Source: Streptomyces sp. 6-11-2 (GTDB lineage Bacteria; Actinomycetota; Actinomycetes; Streptomycetales; Streptomycetaceae). Taken from it: a stretch of 64,000 nt of DNA. Below are positions 33,747 through 42,867 of this stretch, piece by piece. The notes under the pieces were generated by a model. That model searched no databases. It worked only from the letters and a program-made list of their open reading frames with translations, and had not been told where the DNA came from. The stretch is taken from positions 744,001 through 808,000 of the forward strand of contig NZ_BJOR01000001.1 in NCBI RefSeq assembly GCF_006540305.1. The letters are read 5' to 3'. The position numbers and the translations under genes are program-made. Position 1 is the first letter of the stretch, and each line of letters begins with the position of its first letter.

Positions 33747-34267
33747 TGCCGGGGAGAGGCGTGCGCCGCGGGCGGCCCGTCCGCTTCCGTACGACCGCCT
33801 TGCCTCCCGGATCCGCCGGCGGGCTGTGGCTCGACATGACCGACCAGGACCTGGCTCTCGTCCAGGAACGCACCGCCCCCGAAAACCAGTTGGCGATCCT
33901 CGGCCAGGAGCCGTGCCACATGCGGGCCGGGCACCACGGCCATCACGTGGACGCTGCAGGAGTCGCCACGCGCCTGGTCGACGACGGCGCCGATCTCCGA
34001 GTGGCCGTACCCCATGCCGCCGCGCGCAGCCGGTTCGACCTCGCCGAGGAGGAGGACAAGGAGGAGGCGGCGGAGAGCTTGCCGCTGCTACCGGCAGGCA
34101 AGTGCCGTACGTGGCCCGTGGGTTCGTCCCTGCGCGGGCCGGTGCGGCGCGACGTCCGGCCCGGCGGATCGAGGCGTCCTTCAGTCGCCTGGGGCGGCGG
34201 GTGGAGGGGGACGGCCCGCGCGGGAACCGGTCGGAGGCGCAAGGGGTCCGGGGTGCCCGGGGTTTGA
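33746..34267 (+). CDS. IrrE/ImmA-like protein with a broken HExxH motif
   Basis: 173 residues. The segment LPPGSAGGLWLDMTD...VQERTAPENQLAILGQEPCHM matches the metallopeptidase-like partner of XRE regulators, in which I expect ILGHExxHM. Here the motif is Q54-E55-P-C-H58: the first zinc His is Gln, so zinc proteolysis is unlikely. The C-terminal ~60 residues are basic and low-complexity. Coupled to the XRE gene by TGATG. In related pairs the peptidase cleaves or sequesters the repressor; here a binding role is more likely, or the gene is decaying. Confidence 0.6.
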   Translation: MPGRGVRRGRPVRFRTTALPPGSAGGLWLDMTDQDLALVQERTAPENQLAILGQEPCHMRAGHHGHHVDAAGVATRLVDDGADLRVAVPHAAARSRFDLAEEEDKEEAAESLPLLPAGKCRTWPVGSSLRGPVRRDVRPGGSRRPSVAWGGGWRGTARAGTGRRRKGSGVPGV

Positions 34268-34426
34268 TTCGCCTGAGCTGAGTGGGCGAACCGGCGCGGA
34301 GCGCGAGGGCATTGTCAGTGGTGGGCGGCAAGCTGGAGGCCGCGCCACCGCCGTGCGGAGGCGCCGTGCGCCGTCCGGGCGACCGGGCGCGCGACCGTGT
34401 GACGCCGAAACCGGGGAGAGCGATCC

Positions 34427-34654
34427 ATGCCCACCGCCGTACTGACCGACCACGAACGCACCGCCGTCCAGGCCTATCTCAGGCTCCTGCACACGGTACG
34501 CGCCGCCTTCGACGGACCTCCGGGCGGCGCCCGCCCACCGGTGGTCCCGCCCTCCGTGCTCGCCGAGGCGGAACAGGCGCTGGCCCGGGCGGGCCTGACG
34601 GGCAACGAGGAGGCGTTCTTCCGACTTCTGGAGAGCTGGTGCCCCAGGCCGTGA
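34427..34654 (+). CDS. Small hypothetical protein, 75 aa
   Basis: Starts at an ATG preceded by GGGGAGAGCGATCC. Two amphipathic helices (DHERTAVQAYLRLLHTVRAAF and LAEAEQALARAGLTGNEEAFFRLLESW) flank a Pro-rich turn. No family recognised. It converges with the phosphopantetheinyl transferase gene, four bases away. Confidence 0.6.
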   Translation: MPTAVLTDHERTAVQAYLRLLHTVRAAFDGPPGGARPPVVPPSVLAEAEQALARAGLTGNEEAFFRLLESWCPRP

Positions 34655-34658
34655 CCCG

Positions 34659-35339
34659 TCAGGCGCGCGGAACCGTCACCGCGGTGACCACCAGTCCCTG
34701 GCCCACGGTCCAGCGTCCCTCGAAATGACCGAGGCGCCGTCCGTCGACCAGGGGACCCGGGACGAGGAGCCGGGCGCGGAAGACGCCGTGCGGCGCCGGC
34801 CCCGCGGCGGTGCTCACCTCGACGTCCGCCTCCTCGAAGTCCAGCCACTTGCCGGTGAGCGGGAACCAGGCCTTGTAGACGGACTCCTTCGCGCTGAACA
34901 GCAGCCGGTCCCAGTGCACGCCGGGGTGCAGCGCGGCCAACCGCGCCAGGCGCCGCTCCTCGGCGGGCAGGGCGATGGTGGACAGCACGCCGTCGGGGAG
35001 CGGGGCGTGCGGTTCGGCGTCGATGCCGAGGGAGGCCAGGTCGGTGGCGCGGACCAGGGCGGCGGCGCGGTAGCCCTCGCAGTGGGTCATGCTGCCCGCC
35101 AGCCCCTCCGGCCAGCGCGGAGCGCCCCGCTCACCGGGCAGCACGGGCCGCGGCGGTACGCCGAGCTTCTCCATGGCCACGCGGGCGCAGGCGCGCACGC
35201 CGGCGAACTCGCGCCGGCGCTTGCCGACCGCCCGCTCCACCACCGCCTGCTCCTCGGGGTGGAGCGGGGCCAGGTCGGTCTCGTCGTCGCCGTACGCCTC
35301 CACGGCCACCACCGAGTCCGGAAGCAACTCCTCGATCAC
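34659..35339 (-). CDS. 4'-phosphopantetheinyl transferase, EntD/Sfp type
   Basis: 226 residues. It loads the phosphopantetheine arm onto acyl- or peptidyl-carrier proteins of polyketide and non-ribosomal peptide synthases. Motifs: GSMTHCEGYRAAAL, LGIDAEP (metal ligands Asp and Glu) and WDRLLFSAKESVYKAW (KES motif). Starts at the GTG at 35339, which overlaps the upstream phosphoesterase stop. No synthase lies in this window, so it probably serves carrier proteins elsewhere in the genome. Confidence 0.92.
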   Translation of the reverse strand: MIEELLPDSVVAVEAYGDDETDLAPLHPEEQAVVERAVGKRRREFAGVRACARVAMEKLGVPPRPVLPGERGAPRWPEGLAGSMTHCEGYRAAALVRATDLASLGIDAEPHAPLPDGVLSTIALPAEERRLARLAALHPGVHWDRLLFSAKESVYKAWFPLTGKWLDFEEADVEVSTAAGPAPHGVFRARLLVPGPLVDGRRLGHFEGRWTVGQGLVVTAVTVPRA

Positions 35340-36196
35340 CGGGTTCCGACCTCCAGGGGAAGAATGGGGCGCAGCCTGCCCGGAGGCTCCTTGCGCTTGC
35401 GCCACTCTCGGGGGTACCCGACCGACACCTCCTCGAAGCGGACGCCCTCGTGGTGGGTGGTCCGCGGGATGTGGAGGTGGCCGTAGACCACGGCGGCCGC
35501 GCGGAATCTGCGGTGCCAGTCGGCGGTGCGCCGGGTGCCGCACCACATGGCGAACTCCGGGTACCACAGGACGTCCGTCGGGTGCCGGTGGAGCGGGTAG
35601 TGGTTGACGAGCACGGTCGGCAGGTCGCCGGGGAGTGCGGCGAGCCTGCGTTCGGTCTCGGCGACCCGTGCCGCGCACCAGGCCTCGCGGCTCGGATACG
35701 GGTCCGGGTGCAGCAGGAACTCGTCCGAGCAGACCACGCCGGTGCCGTGCGCGTAGGCCAGTCCCTCGTCCTTGGTCGCGCAGCCGGCCGGCAGGAAGGA
35801 GTAGTCGTAGAGCAGGAACAGCGGTGCCACGGCCACCGGGCCCCCCGGCCCGTCCCAGACCGGGTAGGGGTCCTCGGGCGTCGTCACTCCCAGTTCACGG
35901 CACAGCTCGACCAGATGCTCGTAACGGTCGACGCCCCGCAGGGTGACGGTGTCACGCGGATGGGTCCACAGCTCGTGGTTGCCGGGGACCCAGACCACCT
36001 TGCGGAACCGGCCCGCCAGTGTCTTCAGGGCCCAGCGGATGTCGGCGACGGTCTCCGCGACGTCGCCGGCCACGAGCAACCAGTCGTCGTCCCGTTCCGG
36101 GGCCAGCCGCTCGACCAGGGCGCGGTTCTCGCTGTAGCCGATGTGCAGGTCGCTGATGGCGAGCAGCCGCCCGGCCCCACCGGCCTTTCCCGTCAC
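35336..36196 (-). CDS. Cytoplasmic metallophosphoesterase
   Basis: About 286 residues. Calcineurin-like motifs in order: LLAISDLHIG, LLVAGDVAET, WVPGNHELW, VLVNHYPLHR and VVYGHLHIPR, all intact. No signal peptide. The GTG at 36196 follows AGGGGGCGAGAG; an ATG at 36241 in frame is an alternative. Coupled by a GTGA overlap to the phosphopantetheinyl transferase. The pairing is a repeated arrangement in Streptomyces as far as I recall, and the substrate is unknown; a role in removing or recycling phosphopantetheine is only a guess. Confidence 0.85.
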   Translation of the reverse strand: MTGKAGGAGRLLAISDLHIGYSENRALVERLAPERDDDWLLVAGDVAETVADIRWALKTLAGRFRKVVWVPGNHELWTHPRDTVTLRGVDRYEHLVELCRELGVTTPEDPYPVWDGPGGPVAVAPLFLLYDYSFLPAGCATKDEGLAYAHGTGVVCSDEFLLHPDPYPSREAWCAARVAETERRLAALPGDLPTVLVNHYPLHRHPTDVLWYPEFAMWCGTRRTADWHRRFRAAAVVYGHLHIPRTTHHEGVRFEEVSVGYPREWRKRKEPPGRLRPILPLEVGTR

Positions 36197-36467
36197 CTCT
36201 CGCCCCCTGTCGTCCACATGATGGGCACCACAAGAGCACATCCGGCGGCACGGAGACAAGCGCGGCCCGCGCCGGTCGCGAAGGCGGAACCGCGGCGGGC
36301 CGGGCCCCGTCTCCGGGTGGCACGACCCGGTCTGCGGAAGTCGTATGATCACCCCAACACCGCCGCCTCAACTCCCTTTCATACAGGGCGGCTTGGTGTC
36401 CCTCCTTCCCCTCTGGCCGGGCTCGGCCCGCTTCGCCCTGCCCGCGACCCCCCGAAAGGCGGCCCGC

Positions 36468-37559
36468 ATGGTCTCCCGCGTACGCGTCTGGCTCAACCGC
36501 ACGTACGCGGAGAACGTCTTCTTCATGGATCAGCTCCGGAGGAATCCCGGCGACCGGACCGTCGAGATCCACGCCACGCACGGCGACGCCGACTCGCCCG
36601 TGCTGGCCGCCGCCGACACCGCCGAGCTCGAACCGGAGGGCCTGTCCCCCGCCGCCTACGTCGAGTACGCGCTGGACCAGTGCGCACGGCGCGGCATCGA
36701 CGTGTTCGTGCCGCGGCTGAACCAGGCCGCGATCGTGGCGCACCGCGCCGACTTCGCGGCCGCGGGCACCGCGCTGCTCGCGCCGACCCCGGAGGCGGTG
36801 GCCGTCTTCGCGGACAAGGCGACGGCGTACGAGGCGGCCCGGTCGATCGGTGTACCGGTGCCGCCGTGGTGGCGGGTCCGCACGGCCTGCGAACTCGTGG
36901 CTGCGGTAACGGAATTGGAGGAGTCCGGGCATCTGGCGTGCTTCAAGCCCGCGGCCGGTGCGGGCGGCATCGGCTTCCGCGTCATCACACGCGCGCCCTT
37001 CTCGCTGAGGCAGCTGAGCGGCTTCCCCGGCCCGCACGTTCCGCTGGACCTGGTCCTGCGGGCCCTGGAGCAGGCGGACGGTCCGGTGGACTGGCTGGTG
37101 ATGCCCCGGCTGGAGCAGCCGGAGGTGTCGGTCGACTGCCTGACCGGGCCGGACAACCGGATCCGGCTGGCCGTGGGGCGCACCAAGAACGGCCGCCGCC
37201 GCGGCTTCACGCTGCACGAGCAGTGGCTTGAGCCCGCCCGGCGGATCGCGGAGGGCTTCGGGCTGCACTATCTGTCCAACATCCAGTTCCGGATGTACGG
37301 CGACCGCCCGGTACTGCTGGACGTGAACCCGCGTCCGGCGGGCGGACTGCACCAGCTCGCGCAGTGCGGGATCAACGCTCCTTGGACCGCTGTGCAGTTG
37401 GCGCTGGGTGAGGATCCGGGGGTGGTGGCGCCGCCGTTCCTCGGGCAGGACTACACCGTGGTGTCGGGGCCGCGTCCGCTGCGGCCGGAGGCGATGGTCC
37501 GGCCACGGAGCGAGATGCCCGCGCAGGCGGCCGTGGCCCGTACCGGGGCCCCGGCGTAG
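36468..37559 (+). CDS. ATP-grasp domain enzyme
   Basis: 363 residues. ATP-grasp landmarks: DKATAYEAARSIGVPVPPWW, CFKPAAGAGGIGFRV (nucleotide-binding loop), and YGDRPVLLDVNPRPAGGLHQ (metal-binding Asn with acidic neighbour). These enzymes ligate a carboxylate to an amine or thiol through an acyl-phosphate. The ATG at 36468 follows CGAAAGGCGG. It stands alone, with divergent genes upstream and a chitinase-like gene downstream under its own promoter, so the substrate cannot be inferred. Confidence 0.8.
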   Translation: MVSRVRVWLNRTYAENVFFMDQLRRNPGDRTVEIHATHGDADSPVLAAADTAELEPEGLSPAAYVEYALDQCARRGIDVFVPRLNQAAIVAHRADFAAAGTALLAPTPEAVAVFADKATAYEAARSIGVPVPPWWRVRTACELVAAVTELEESGHLACFKPAAGAGGIGFRVITRAPFSLRQLSGFPGPHVPLDLVLRALEQADGPVDWLVMPRLEQPEVSVDCLTGPDNRIRLAVGRTKNGRRRGFTLHEQWLEPARRIAEGFGLHYLSNIQFRMYGDRPVLLDVNPRPAGGLHQLAQCGINAPWTAVQLALGEDPGVVAPPFLGQDYTVVSGPRPLRPEAMVRPRSEMPAQAAVARTGAPA

Positions 37560-37575
37560 CGGCCCGTCCGGGATC

Positions 37576-37626
37576 GGTATGGACCAATCACGGCGTCATG
37601 TCTTGACACCCGGATTGGTCCATACC
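37576..37626. promoter_or_regulatory. DasR-like inverted repeat in the GH18 gene promoter
   Basis: GGTATGGACCAATC (37576-37589) and GATTGGTCCATACC (37613-37626): perfect 14-bp arms 23 bp apart, flanking a TTGACA -35-like box (37603-37608). Each arm, extended by a few bases, resembles the DasR dre element (ACTGGTCTAGACCACT) at about 11 of 16 positions by eye. DasR is the GlcNAc-responsive repressor of Streptomyces chitinase genes. Confidence 0.6.
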
Positions 37627-37715
37627 AACTTGGTTGCGCACCTCCTGCACAGCCCGCCTGCACCTCTCTGCACCTTTGTGCCTCCCGAACACCCCCATAT
37701 CCTCAGGGAGATAGC

Positions 37716-39401
37716 GTGCGCGACACACTGAGACGTCCCGGACGTCGACTCCTCGCCCTGCTCGGCTCCGCGGCCCTGGCCCTCGCCGGAGCCATCGCCC
37801 TGCCGGGCACGGCCCACGCGGCCAACATCCTGAACAACCCCGGCTTCGAGTCGGGCGGCCTCTCCCCCTGGACCTGCACCGGCAACCTCGGTTCGGTGGT
37901 CTCCTCCCCCGTGCACGGCGGCTCCAAGGCCCTCGCCGGCGCGGTGACGTCGAGCGACAACGCCCAGTGCAGCCAGTCCGTCCCGGTCCAGCCGAACACG
38001 ACGTACAAGCTGAGCGGCTGGGTACGCGGTTCCTACGTCTACCTCGGCGTCGACGGCGGCCCCTCGACCTGGACGTCGTCCCCGTCGGCGTACGGCCAAC
38101 TGGCGGTCTCCTTCACCACCGGCGCCACCCAGACCAGCGCGACCGTCTACGTCCACGGCTGGTACGCGCAGGGCACCTACTACGCCGACGACATCAGCCT
38201 GGACGGCCCCGGCGGCGGTGGCGGCGGCGACACCCAGGCGCCGACCGCGCCGACGAGCCTGACCTCCACCGGCAAGACGTCCTCCAGCGTGTCGCTGAAG
38301 TGGAACGCCGCCACGGACAACGTGGGCGTCACGGCGTACGACATCTACAGCGGCTCCAGCCAGGTGCTGAGCGTCTCAGGTACCTCCGCCACGGTGAGCG
38401 GCCTGTCGCCGAGCACCTCCTACACCTTCACGGTCAAGGCGCGCGACGCCGCCGGGAACGTCTCCGGTGCCTCCAACTCCGTGACGGTCACCACCGACGC
38501 GGGCAGTGGCGGCGGTGGCGGCTTCAAGCAGGCGGCTCCGTACCTGTACGAGGGCTGGGGCAGCCCGCCGAGCCCGACCTCGGTGATGAGCGCGACCGGC
38601 ATCAAATGGTTCACGATGGCGTTCGTGCTCGACTCGGGCGGCTGCACCCCGTCCTGGGACGGCCAGCGACCGCTGACCGGCGGCGTCGACCAGACCGCCA
38701 TCAACCAGATCCGCTCGGCGGGCGGTGACATCGTCCCGTCGTTCGGCGGCTGGAGCGGCAGCAAGCTCGGGGCCAACTGCTCCTCCGCGAGCGCGCTCGC
38801 CGGGGCGATCCAGAAGGTGATCAACGCCTACGGCCTGAAGGCGATCGACATGGACGTCGAGAACTCGGACGAGTTCGAGAACGAGGCCGTGCAGGCGAAG
38901 ATCCTCACCGCGCTGAAGACCGTCAAGGCCAACAACCCCGGTCTGAAGACGATCGTGACCTTCGGCACCTCGACGACCGGCCCGACCTACTACGGCAACC
39001 GGCTCATCGAGCAGGCCAAGTCGCTGAACGCGGACATCGACGTCTTCACCATCATGCCGTTCGACTTCGGCGGCGGCGCGGACATGTACGGCAACACCGT
39101 GAACGCGGCCGAGGGCCTGAAGGCCAAACTGAAGTCGACCTTCGGCTGGGACGACGCCACCGCCTACTCCCACATCGGCATCTCCGGCATGAACGGACTG
39201 TCCGACCAGCAGGAGAACACGACCCCGGCGATCTGGACCCAGATCCGCGACTGGGCCAACGGCCACCACATCGCCCGGCTCGCCTTCTGGTCGGTCAACC
39301 GCGACCGGCCGTGCCCGGGCGGCGGCGTGGCGGAGAACTGCTCCGGCATCAGCCAGAACAACTGGCAGTTCACCTCGATCACGGCGGGCTTCACCGGCTG
39401 A
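37716..39401 (+). CDS. Secreted GH18 chitinase-like enzyme with CBM and FnIII domains
   Basis: 561 residues. Sec signal ending TAHA/AN (~36), a CBM4/16-like beta-sandwich (~37-165), a poly-Gly linker, a fibronectin III domain (~173-262), a second Gly linker and a GH18 domain (~272-561). The GH18 active strand reads IDMDVE: Asp378, Asp380 and catalytic Glu382 are present, but the first Asp of the usual DxxDxDxE is Lys375. IMPFDFGGG and the late SVNRDRPC match bacterial GH18 enzymes. Substrate is chitin or a related polymer. Starts with GTG. Preceded by a DasR-like promoter. Confidence 0.88.
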   Translation: MRDTLRRPGRRLLALLGSAALALAGAIALPGTAHAANILNNPGFESGGLSPWTCTGNLGSVVSSPVHGGSKALAGAVTSSDNAQCSQSVPVQPNTTYKLSGWVRGSYVYLGVDGGPSTWTSSPSAYGQLAVSFTTGATQTSATVYVHGWYAQGTYYADDISLDGPGGGGGGDTQAPTAPTSLTSTGKTSSSVSLKWNAATDNVGVTAYDIYSGSSQVLSVSGTSATVSGLSPSTSYTFTVKARDAAGNVSGASNSVTVTTDAGSGGGGGFKQAAPYLYEGWGSPPSPTSVMSATGIKWFTMAFVLDSGGCTPSWDGQRPLTGGVDQTAINQIRSAGGDIVPSFGGWSGSKLGANCSSASALAGAIQKVINAYGLKAIDMDVENSDEFENEAVQAKILTALKTVKANNPGLKTIVTFGTSTTGPTYYGNRLIEQAKSLNADIDVFTIMPFDFGGGADMYGNTVNAAEGLKAKLKSTFGWDDATAYSHIGISGMNGLSDQQENTTPAIWTQIRDWANGHHIARLAFWSVNRDRPCPGGGVAENCSGISQNNWQFTSITAGFTG

Positions 39402-39432
39402 GCCCGCAACCCGTCGCACACCGTTCGCCGTT

Positions 39433-39468
39433 GGCGTCCCCTCGGGTCCCCGGACCTGGGGGGACGCC
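39433..39468 (+). terminator. Terminator after the GH18 gene
   Basis: GGCGTCCCC / GGGGACGCC arms around an inner GGTCC-CC-GGACC stem. Located 31 bp after the stop codon. Confidence 0.7.
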
Positions 39469-39677
39469 CGCTTCGGGCTTGTTCCGGGACCGCTTCCGGG
39501 ACTTCGTCCGCAACTTCTTCCGGATTTTTTCCGCCGGGGGTGTATCAGGGCCCGGACCAGCGACTCTCAAGGGTGGGGGAACGGGGAAGACGGGGGACGT
39601 GGACGGGGGACCACGGGGGAAACGGGGGACGGGGCGGTCGGTCGCCGTACGGGGGAGCGACCGACCGGCCCGGCGGA

Positions 39678-41015
39678 CTACCTGAGATACGCCAGGCCGG
39701 GATGGACGGCGAGGTAGCCGTCGACGAGCCGGCGGGCGACGTTCACGGAGTCGACCAGCGGGTGCAGCGCGAAGGCCTTCACGGCCGTCGCACGGGAGCC
39801 CGACCCCGCCGCGGCGAGCACCTCGCGCTCGACCGCCTTGACCGCGCAGACCAGCCCGGTCGCGTGCCCGGGCAGCGGGTCGACCGAGACCGGGTGGGCG
39901 CCGTTCGCGTCGACCAGGCAGGGCACCTCGACCACGGCATCGTCGTCCAGCACCGAAAGGGTGCCCCGGTTGCGGACGTTGAGGATCAGCGTGGTGCGCT
40001 CGTCGCGGGCGATGGCCCGCATCAGGGCGAGGGCGACCTTCTCGTAGCCGCCGGAGAGGTCGTCGTCCTCCCGCTCCCCCGCACCCGCCGCCTCGCGGTT
40101 CTCCGCCATGTAGGTGGCCTCGCGCTCGGCGCGGGTTCGGTTCCAGGCCGGGAGGGCGGCGGCCTGCGGATCCCGCAACTCCTCGTAGAACCGGGCCTGC
40201 TGGTCGCGCAGGAAGGCGCCGCGGGTCTTCCCGGATCCCTGGTGGGCCTGTACGGCCTCGCGGTTGAAGTAGTAGTAGTGCAGGTACTCGTTGGGAATCG
40301 CGCCCAGCGACCGGAGCCATTCGGCGCCGAAGAGCCTGCCCTCCTCGAAGGAGCCGAGCAGTTCGGGGTCGGCGAGCAGGCGCGGGAGTTCGTCACGGCC
40401 GGCCACGCGCAGTCCGCGCACCCAGCCGAGGTGGTTGAGGCCGGCGTAGTCGATCCATGCCCGCCCCGGGTCCGCGCCCAGCACACGGGCGATGCGCCGG
40501 CCGAGGCCGACCGGCGAGTCGCAGATGCCGATCACGCGGTCGCCGAGGTGGCGGGACATGGCCTCGGTGACCAGTCCGGCCGGGTTGGTGAAGTTGATGA
40601 GCCAGGCGTCGGGTGCCAGCCGGGCCACCCGCCGGGCGATCTCCACGGCGACGGGTACCGTGCGCAGTCCGTAGGCGATGCCGCCCGCGCCCACCGTCTC
40701 CTGGCCGAGCACGCCCTCGGCGAGCGCCACCCGCTCGTCGTCCGCGCGCCCCTCCAGGCCGCCGACGCGGATGGCGGAGAACACGAAGTCGGCGCCGCGC
40801 AGGGCCTCGTCCAGATCGGTGGTGGCGCGCACCACCGGCGCGTCCGGTGCCCCGGCGGCCTGTTCGGTCAGCACCCTGGTGACCGCGGACAGCCGTCCGC
40901 CGTCCAGGTCGTGCAGGACGACCTCGGTGACCCGGCCCTCGGCACGGTCGGCGAGCAGTGCCCCGTACACCAGCGGCACGCGGAATCCGCCGCCGCCCAG
41001 AATCGTCAGCCTCAC
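39678..41015 (-). CDS. GH4 6-phospho-beta-glucosidase family enzyme
   Basis: 445 residues, cytoplasmic. N-terminal Rossmann NAD-binding motif LTILGGGGFRVPLV, the GH4 metal-site segments LINFTNPAG and ICDSPVGLGRRI (Cys/metal), and AGLNHLGW. GH4 enzymes need NAD and Mn and use an oxidation-elimination mechanism. Actinobacteria often lack a matching PTS, so the natural substrate may be unphosphorylated. GTG start at 41015. Divergent from the GH16 gene across 260 bp. Confidence 0.88.
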   Translation of the reverse strand: MRLTILGGGGFRVPLVYGALLADRAEGRVTEVVLHDLDGGRLSAVTRVLTEQAAGAPDAPVVRATTDLDEALRGADFVFSAIRVGGLEGRADDERVALAEGVLGQETVGAGGIAYGLRTVPVAVEIARRVARLAPDAWLINFTNPAGLVTEAMSRHLGDRVIGICDSPVGLGRRIARVLGADPGRAWIDYAGLNHLGWVRGLRVAGRDELPRLLADPELLGSFEEGRLFGAEWLRSLGAIPNEYLHYYYFNREAVQAHQGSGKTRGAFLRDQQARFYEELRDPQAAALPAWNRTRAEREATYMAENREAAGAGEREDDDLSGGYEKVALALMRAIARDERTTLILNVRNRGTLSVLDDDAVVEVPCLVDANGAHPVSVDPLPGHATGLVCAVKAVEREVLAAAGSGSRATAVKAFALHPLVDSVNVARRLVDGYLAVHPGLAYLR

Positions 41016-41149
41016 GCCTGCACCCTACGTCCACGTCCACCCCCGCGCCGGAGGCCGGTGACACGGGCCAGAGGCACGTCGGACGTCCCTTCTGTTGTGG
41101 TGAAGCCTTGAACTCCCGTTCCGCGCAAGGACTTTCTTTGTTTTAACTC

Positions 41150-41210
41150 TTGACGGTGGCGGAGCCCGGGGGCACATTGGCCGCGCACACACGATTGAGA
41201 GCGCTCTCAA
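41150..41210 (+). promoter_or_regulatory. Promoter and LacI-type operator of the GH16 gene
   Basis: TTGACG (41150-41155) and CACATT (41173-41178) with a 17-bp spacer form a candidate promoter. Downstream is the perfect 16-bp palindrome TTGAGAGCGCTCTCAA (41195-41210), close to the CebR-type box TGGGAGCGCTCCCA of Streptomyces. The core GAGAGCGCTCTC recurs at 61922-61933. Confidence 0.7.
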
Positions 41211-41276
41211 GACCTCCCCGTACGTGTTCGAGCAAGGCATCCGAGCACCCCCACTTCGTACCCGAGAGGCCCCCCC

Positions 41277-42689
41277 ATGAGTGAACCCCCCGTCGCACCC
41301 GCCGTGACGCGTCGCAGACGTTCCCTGCGGCGCGCGCTGGTCGCCGTCCTCGGCACGCTCGGCCTGGCGGCGGCCGCCGCCACCGCCGGGACCCTGCCCG
41401 CGAACGCCTCCGCCCCCACACCCCCGGCGGGCTGGACGCAGGTCTTCCTCGACGAGTTCGACGGCCCGGCCGGTGCCGGCGTCAACACGTCCAACTGGCA
41501 GTACGACACCGGCACTTCCTACCCTGGCGGCGCCGCCAACTGGGGTACCGGCGAGGTCGAGACGATGACCTCCAGCACCAGCAACGTCGCCCTGGACGGC
41601 AGCGGCAACCTGCTCATCACCCCGCGCCGGGACGCCTCCGGCAACTGGACCTCGGGCCGCATCGAGACCAAGCGCACCGACTTCCAGCCCCCGGCCGGCG
41701 GCAAGCTGCGCGTGCAGGCCCGCATCCAGATGCCCAATGTCACCGGCGCCGCCGCCAAGGGGTACTGGCCCGCCTTCTGGATGCTGGGCGCGCCCTTCCG
41801 CGGCAACTACTGGAACTGGCCCGGGGTCGGCGAGCTGGACATCATGGAGAACGTCCAGGGCCTCAACACCAACTGGGCGACCATCCACTGCGGCACCAAC
41901 CCGGGCGGTCCGTGCAACGAGACGTCGGGCATCGGCAACTCGACGTCGTGCACGGGCACCACCTGCCAGGCCGGCTTCCACACCTACGCGATGGAGTGGG
42001 ACAAGTCGACCAGCCCCGAGCAGATCCGCTTCTACCTCGACGGTGTCAACTTCCACACCGTCAAGGCCAACCAGGTGGACGCCACGACCTGGACGAACGC
42101 CACCAACCACGGTTACTTCGTCATCCTGAACGTGGCGATGGGCGGCGGCTTCCCCGGCGCGTTCGGCGGCGGCCCGGACGGCGGCACCGAGCCCGGCCAC
42201 CCGATGACCGTGGACTACGTGCAGGTGCTCCAGTCCTCTGACGGTGGGAGCGGTACCACACCGCCCCCGTCCGGCAACCGGGACGCCTACAGCCCCATCC
42301 AGGCCGAGTCGTACGACAGCCAGAGCGGCGTCGTCACCGAGTCGACCACCGACACCGGCGGCGGCCAGAACATCGGCTCCATAGCAAACGGCGACTGGGC
42401 CCTCTACAAGGGCGTGAACTTCGGCTCCACCGCGGCCGGGCAGTTCTACGCGCGGGTCGCCAGCGGCGCGGCAAGCGGGGTCAGCGGACTGGTCGAGGTA
42501 CGCCTGGACAACCGCGGCAACGCCCCCATCGGCAGCTTCGCGCTGGCCAACACGGGAGGCTGGCAGTCCTGGAGGACGGTCCCGGCGAACATCAGCCCGG
42601 TGACCGGCACCCACGACGTGTACCTCACCTTCAGCAGCGGCCAGCCGGCGGACTTCGTGAACGTCAACTGGTTCGACTTCGGTCACTGA
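41277..42689 (+). CDS. Secreted GH16 endo-beta-1,3-glucanase with CBM6
   Basis: 470 residues. Sec signal (ends PANASA, ~45), GH16 domain (~50-320) with the active-site strand GELDIMENV (Glu186 nucleophile, Asp188, Glu191 acid/base), a Pro/Thr/Gly linker, then a CBM6 domain (~345-470, IQAESYDSQSGV ... NGDWALYKGVNFG ... VNWFDFG). Cuts beta-1,3-glucans such as laminarin or fungal wall glucan. Controlled by a LacI-type palindrome; followed by a very strong terminator. Confidence 0.92.
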   Translation: MSEPPVAPAVTRRRRSLRRALVAVLGTLGLAAAAATAGTLPANASAPTPPAGWTQVFLDEFDGPAGAGVNTSNWQYDTGTSYPGGAANWGTGEVETMTSSTSNVALDGSGNLLITPRRDASGNWTSGRIETKRTDFQPPAGGKLRVQARIQMPNVTGAAAKGYWPAFWMLGAPFRGNYWNWPGVGELDIMENVQGLNTNWATIHCGTNPGGPCNETSGIGNSTSCTGTTCQAGFHTYAMEWDKSTSPEQIRFYLDGVNFHTVKANQVDATTWTNATNHGYFVILNVAMGGGFPGAFGGGPDGGTEPGHPMTVDYVQVLQSSDGGSGTTPPPSGNRDAYSPIQAESYDSQSGVVTESTTDTGGGQNIGSIANGDWALYKGVNFGSTAAGQFYARVASGAASGVSGLVEVRLDNRGNAPIGSFALANTGGWQSWRTVPANISPVTGTHDVYLTFSSGQPADFVNVNWFDFGH

Positions 42690-42709
42690 CCGGCACGCAC
42701 CTCCCTCCG

Positions 42710-42749
42710 GGCACCGGGGCCCCACGCGCGCGCGTGGGGCCCCGGTGCC
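42710..42749. terminator. Terminator after the GH16 gene
   Basis: A 40-bp perfectly self-complementary sequence: 19-bp arms from GGCACCGGGGCCCCACGCG with only CG between them. As RNA it would form an extremely stable hairpin 20 bp after the stop. Confidence 0.85.
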
Positions 42750-42867
42750 GTGCCGTGACCCGTGTCGTGGCCGCTGCCTGCCGTGCCGTGTCGTCGGCGC
42801 TGCGCGTCGCCCGCCGCCCATCGCCCATCGCGTGCATGATCCGAACGCGGCATGGAAGACGCTCACT

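Noticed and set aside
36341..36467. N-terminal extension of the ATP-grasp enzyme to 36345
   Set aside because: The extra 41 residues overlap a TATGAT promoter-like box and lack coding bias; the ATG at 36468 has a ribosome site.
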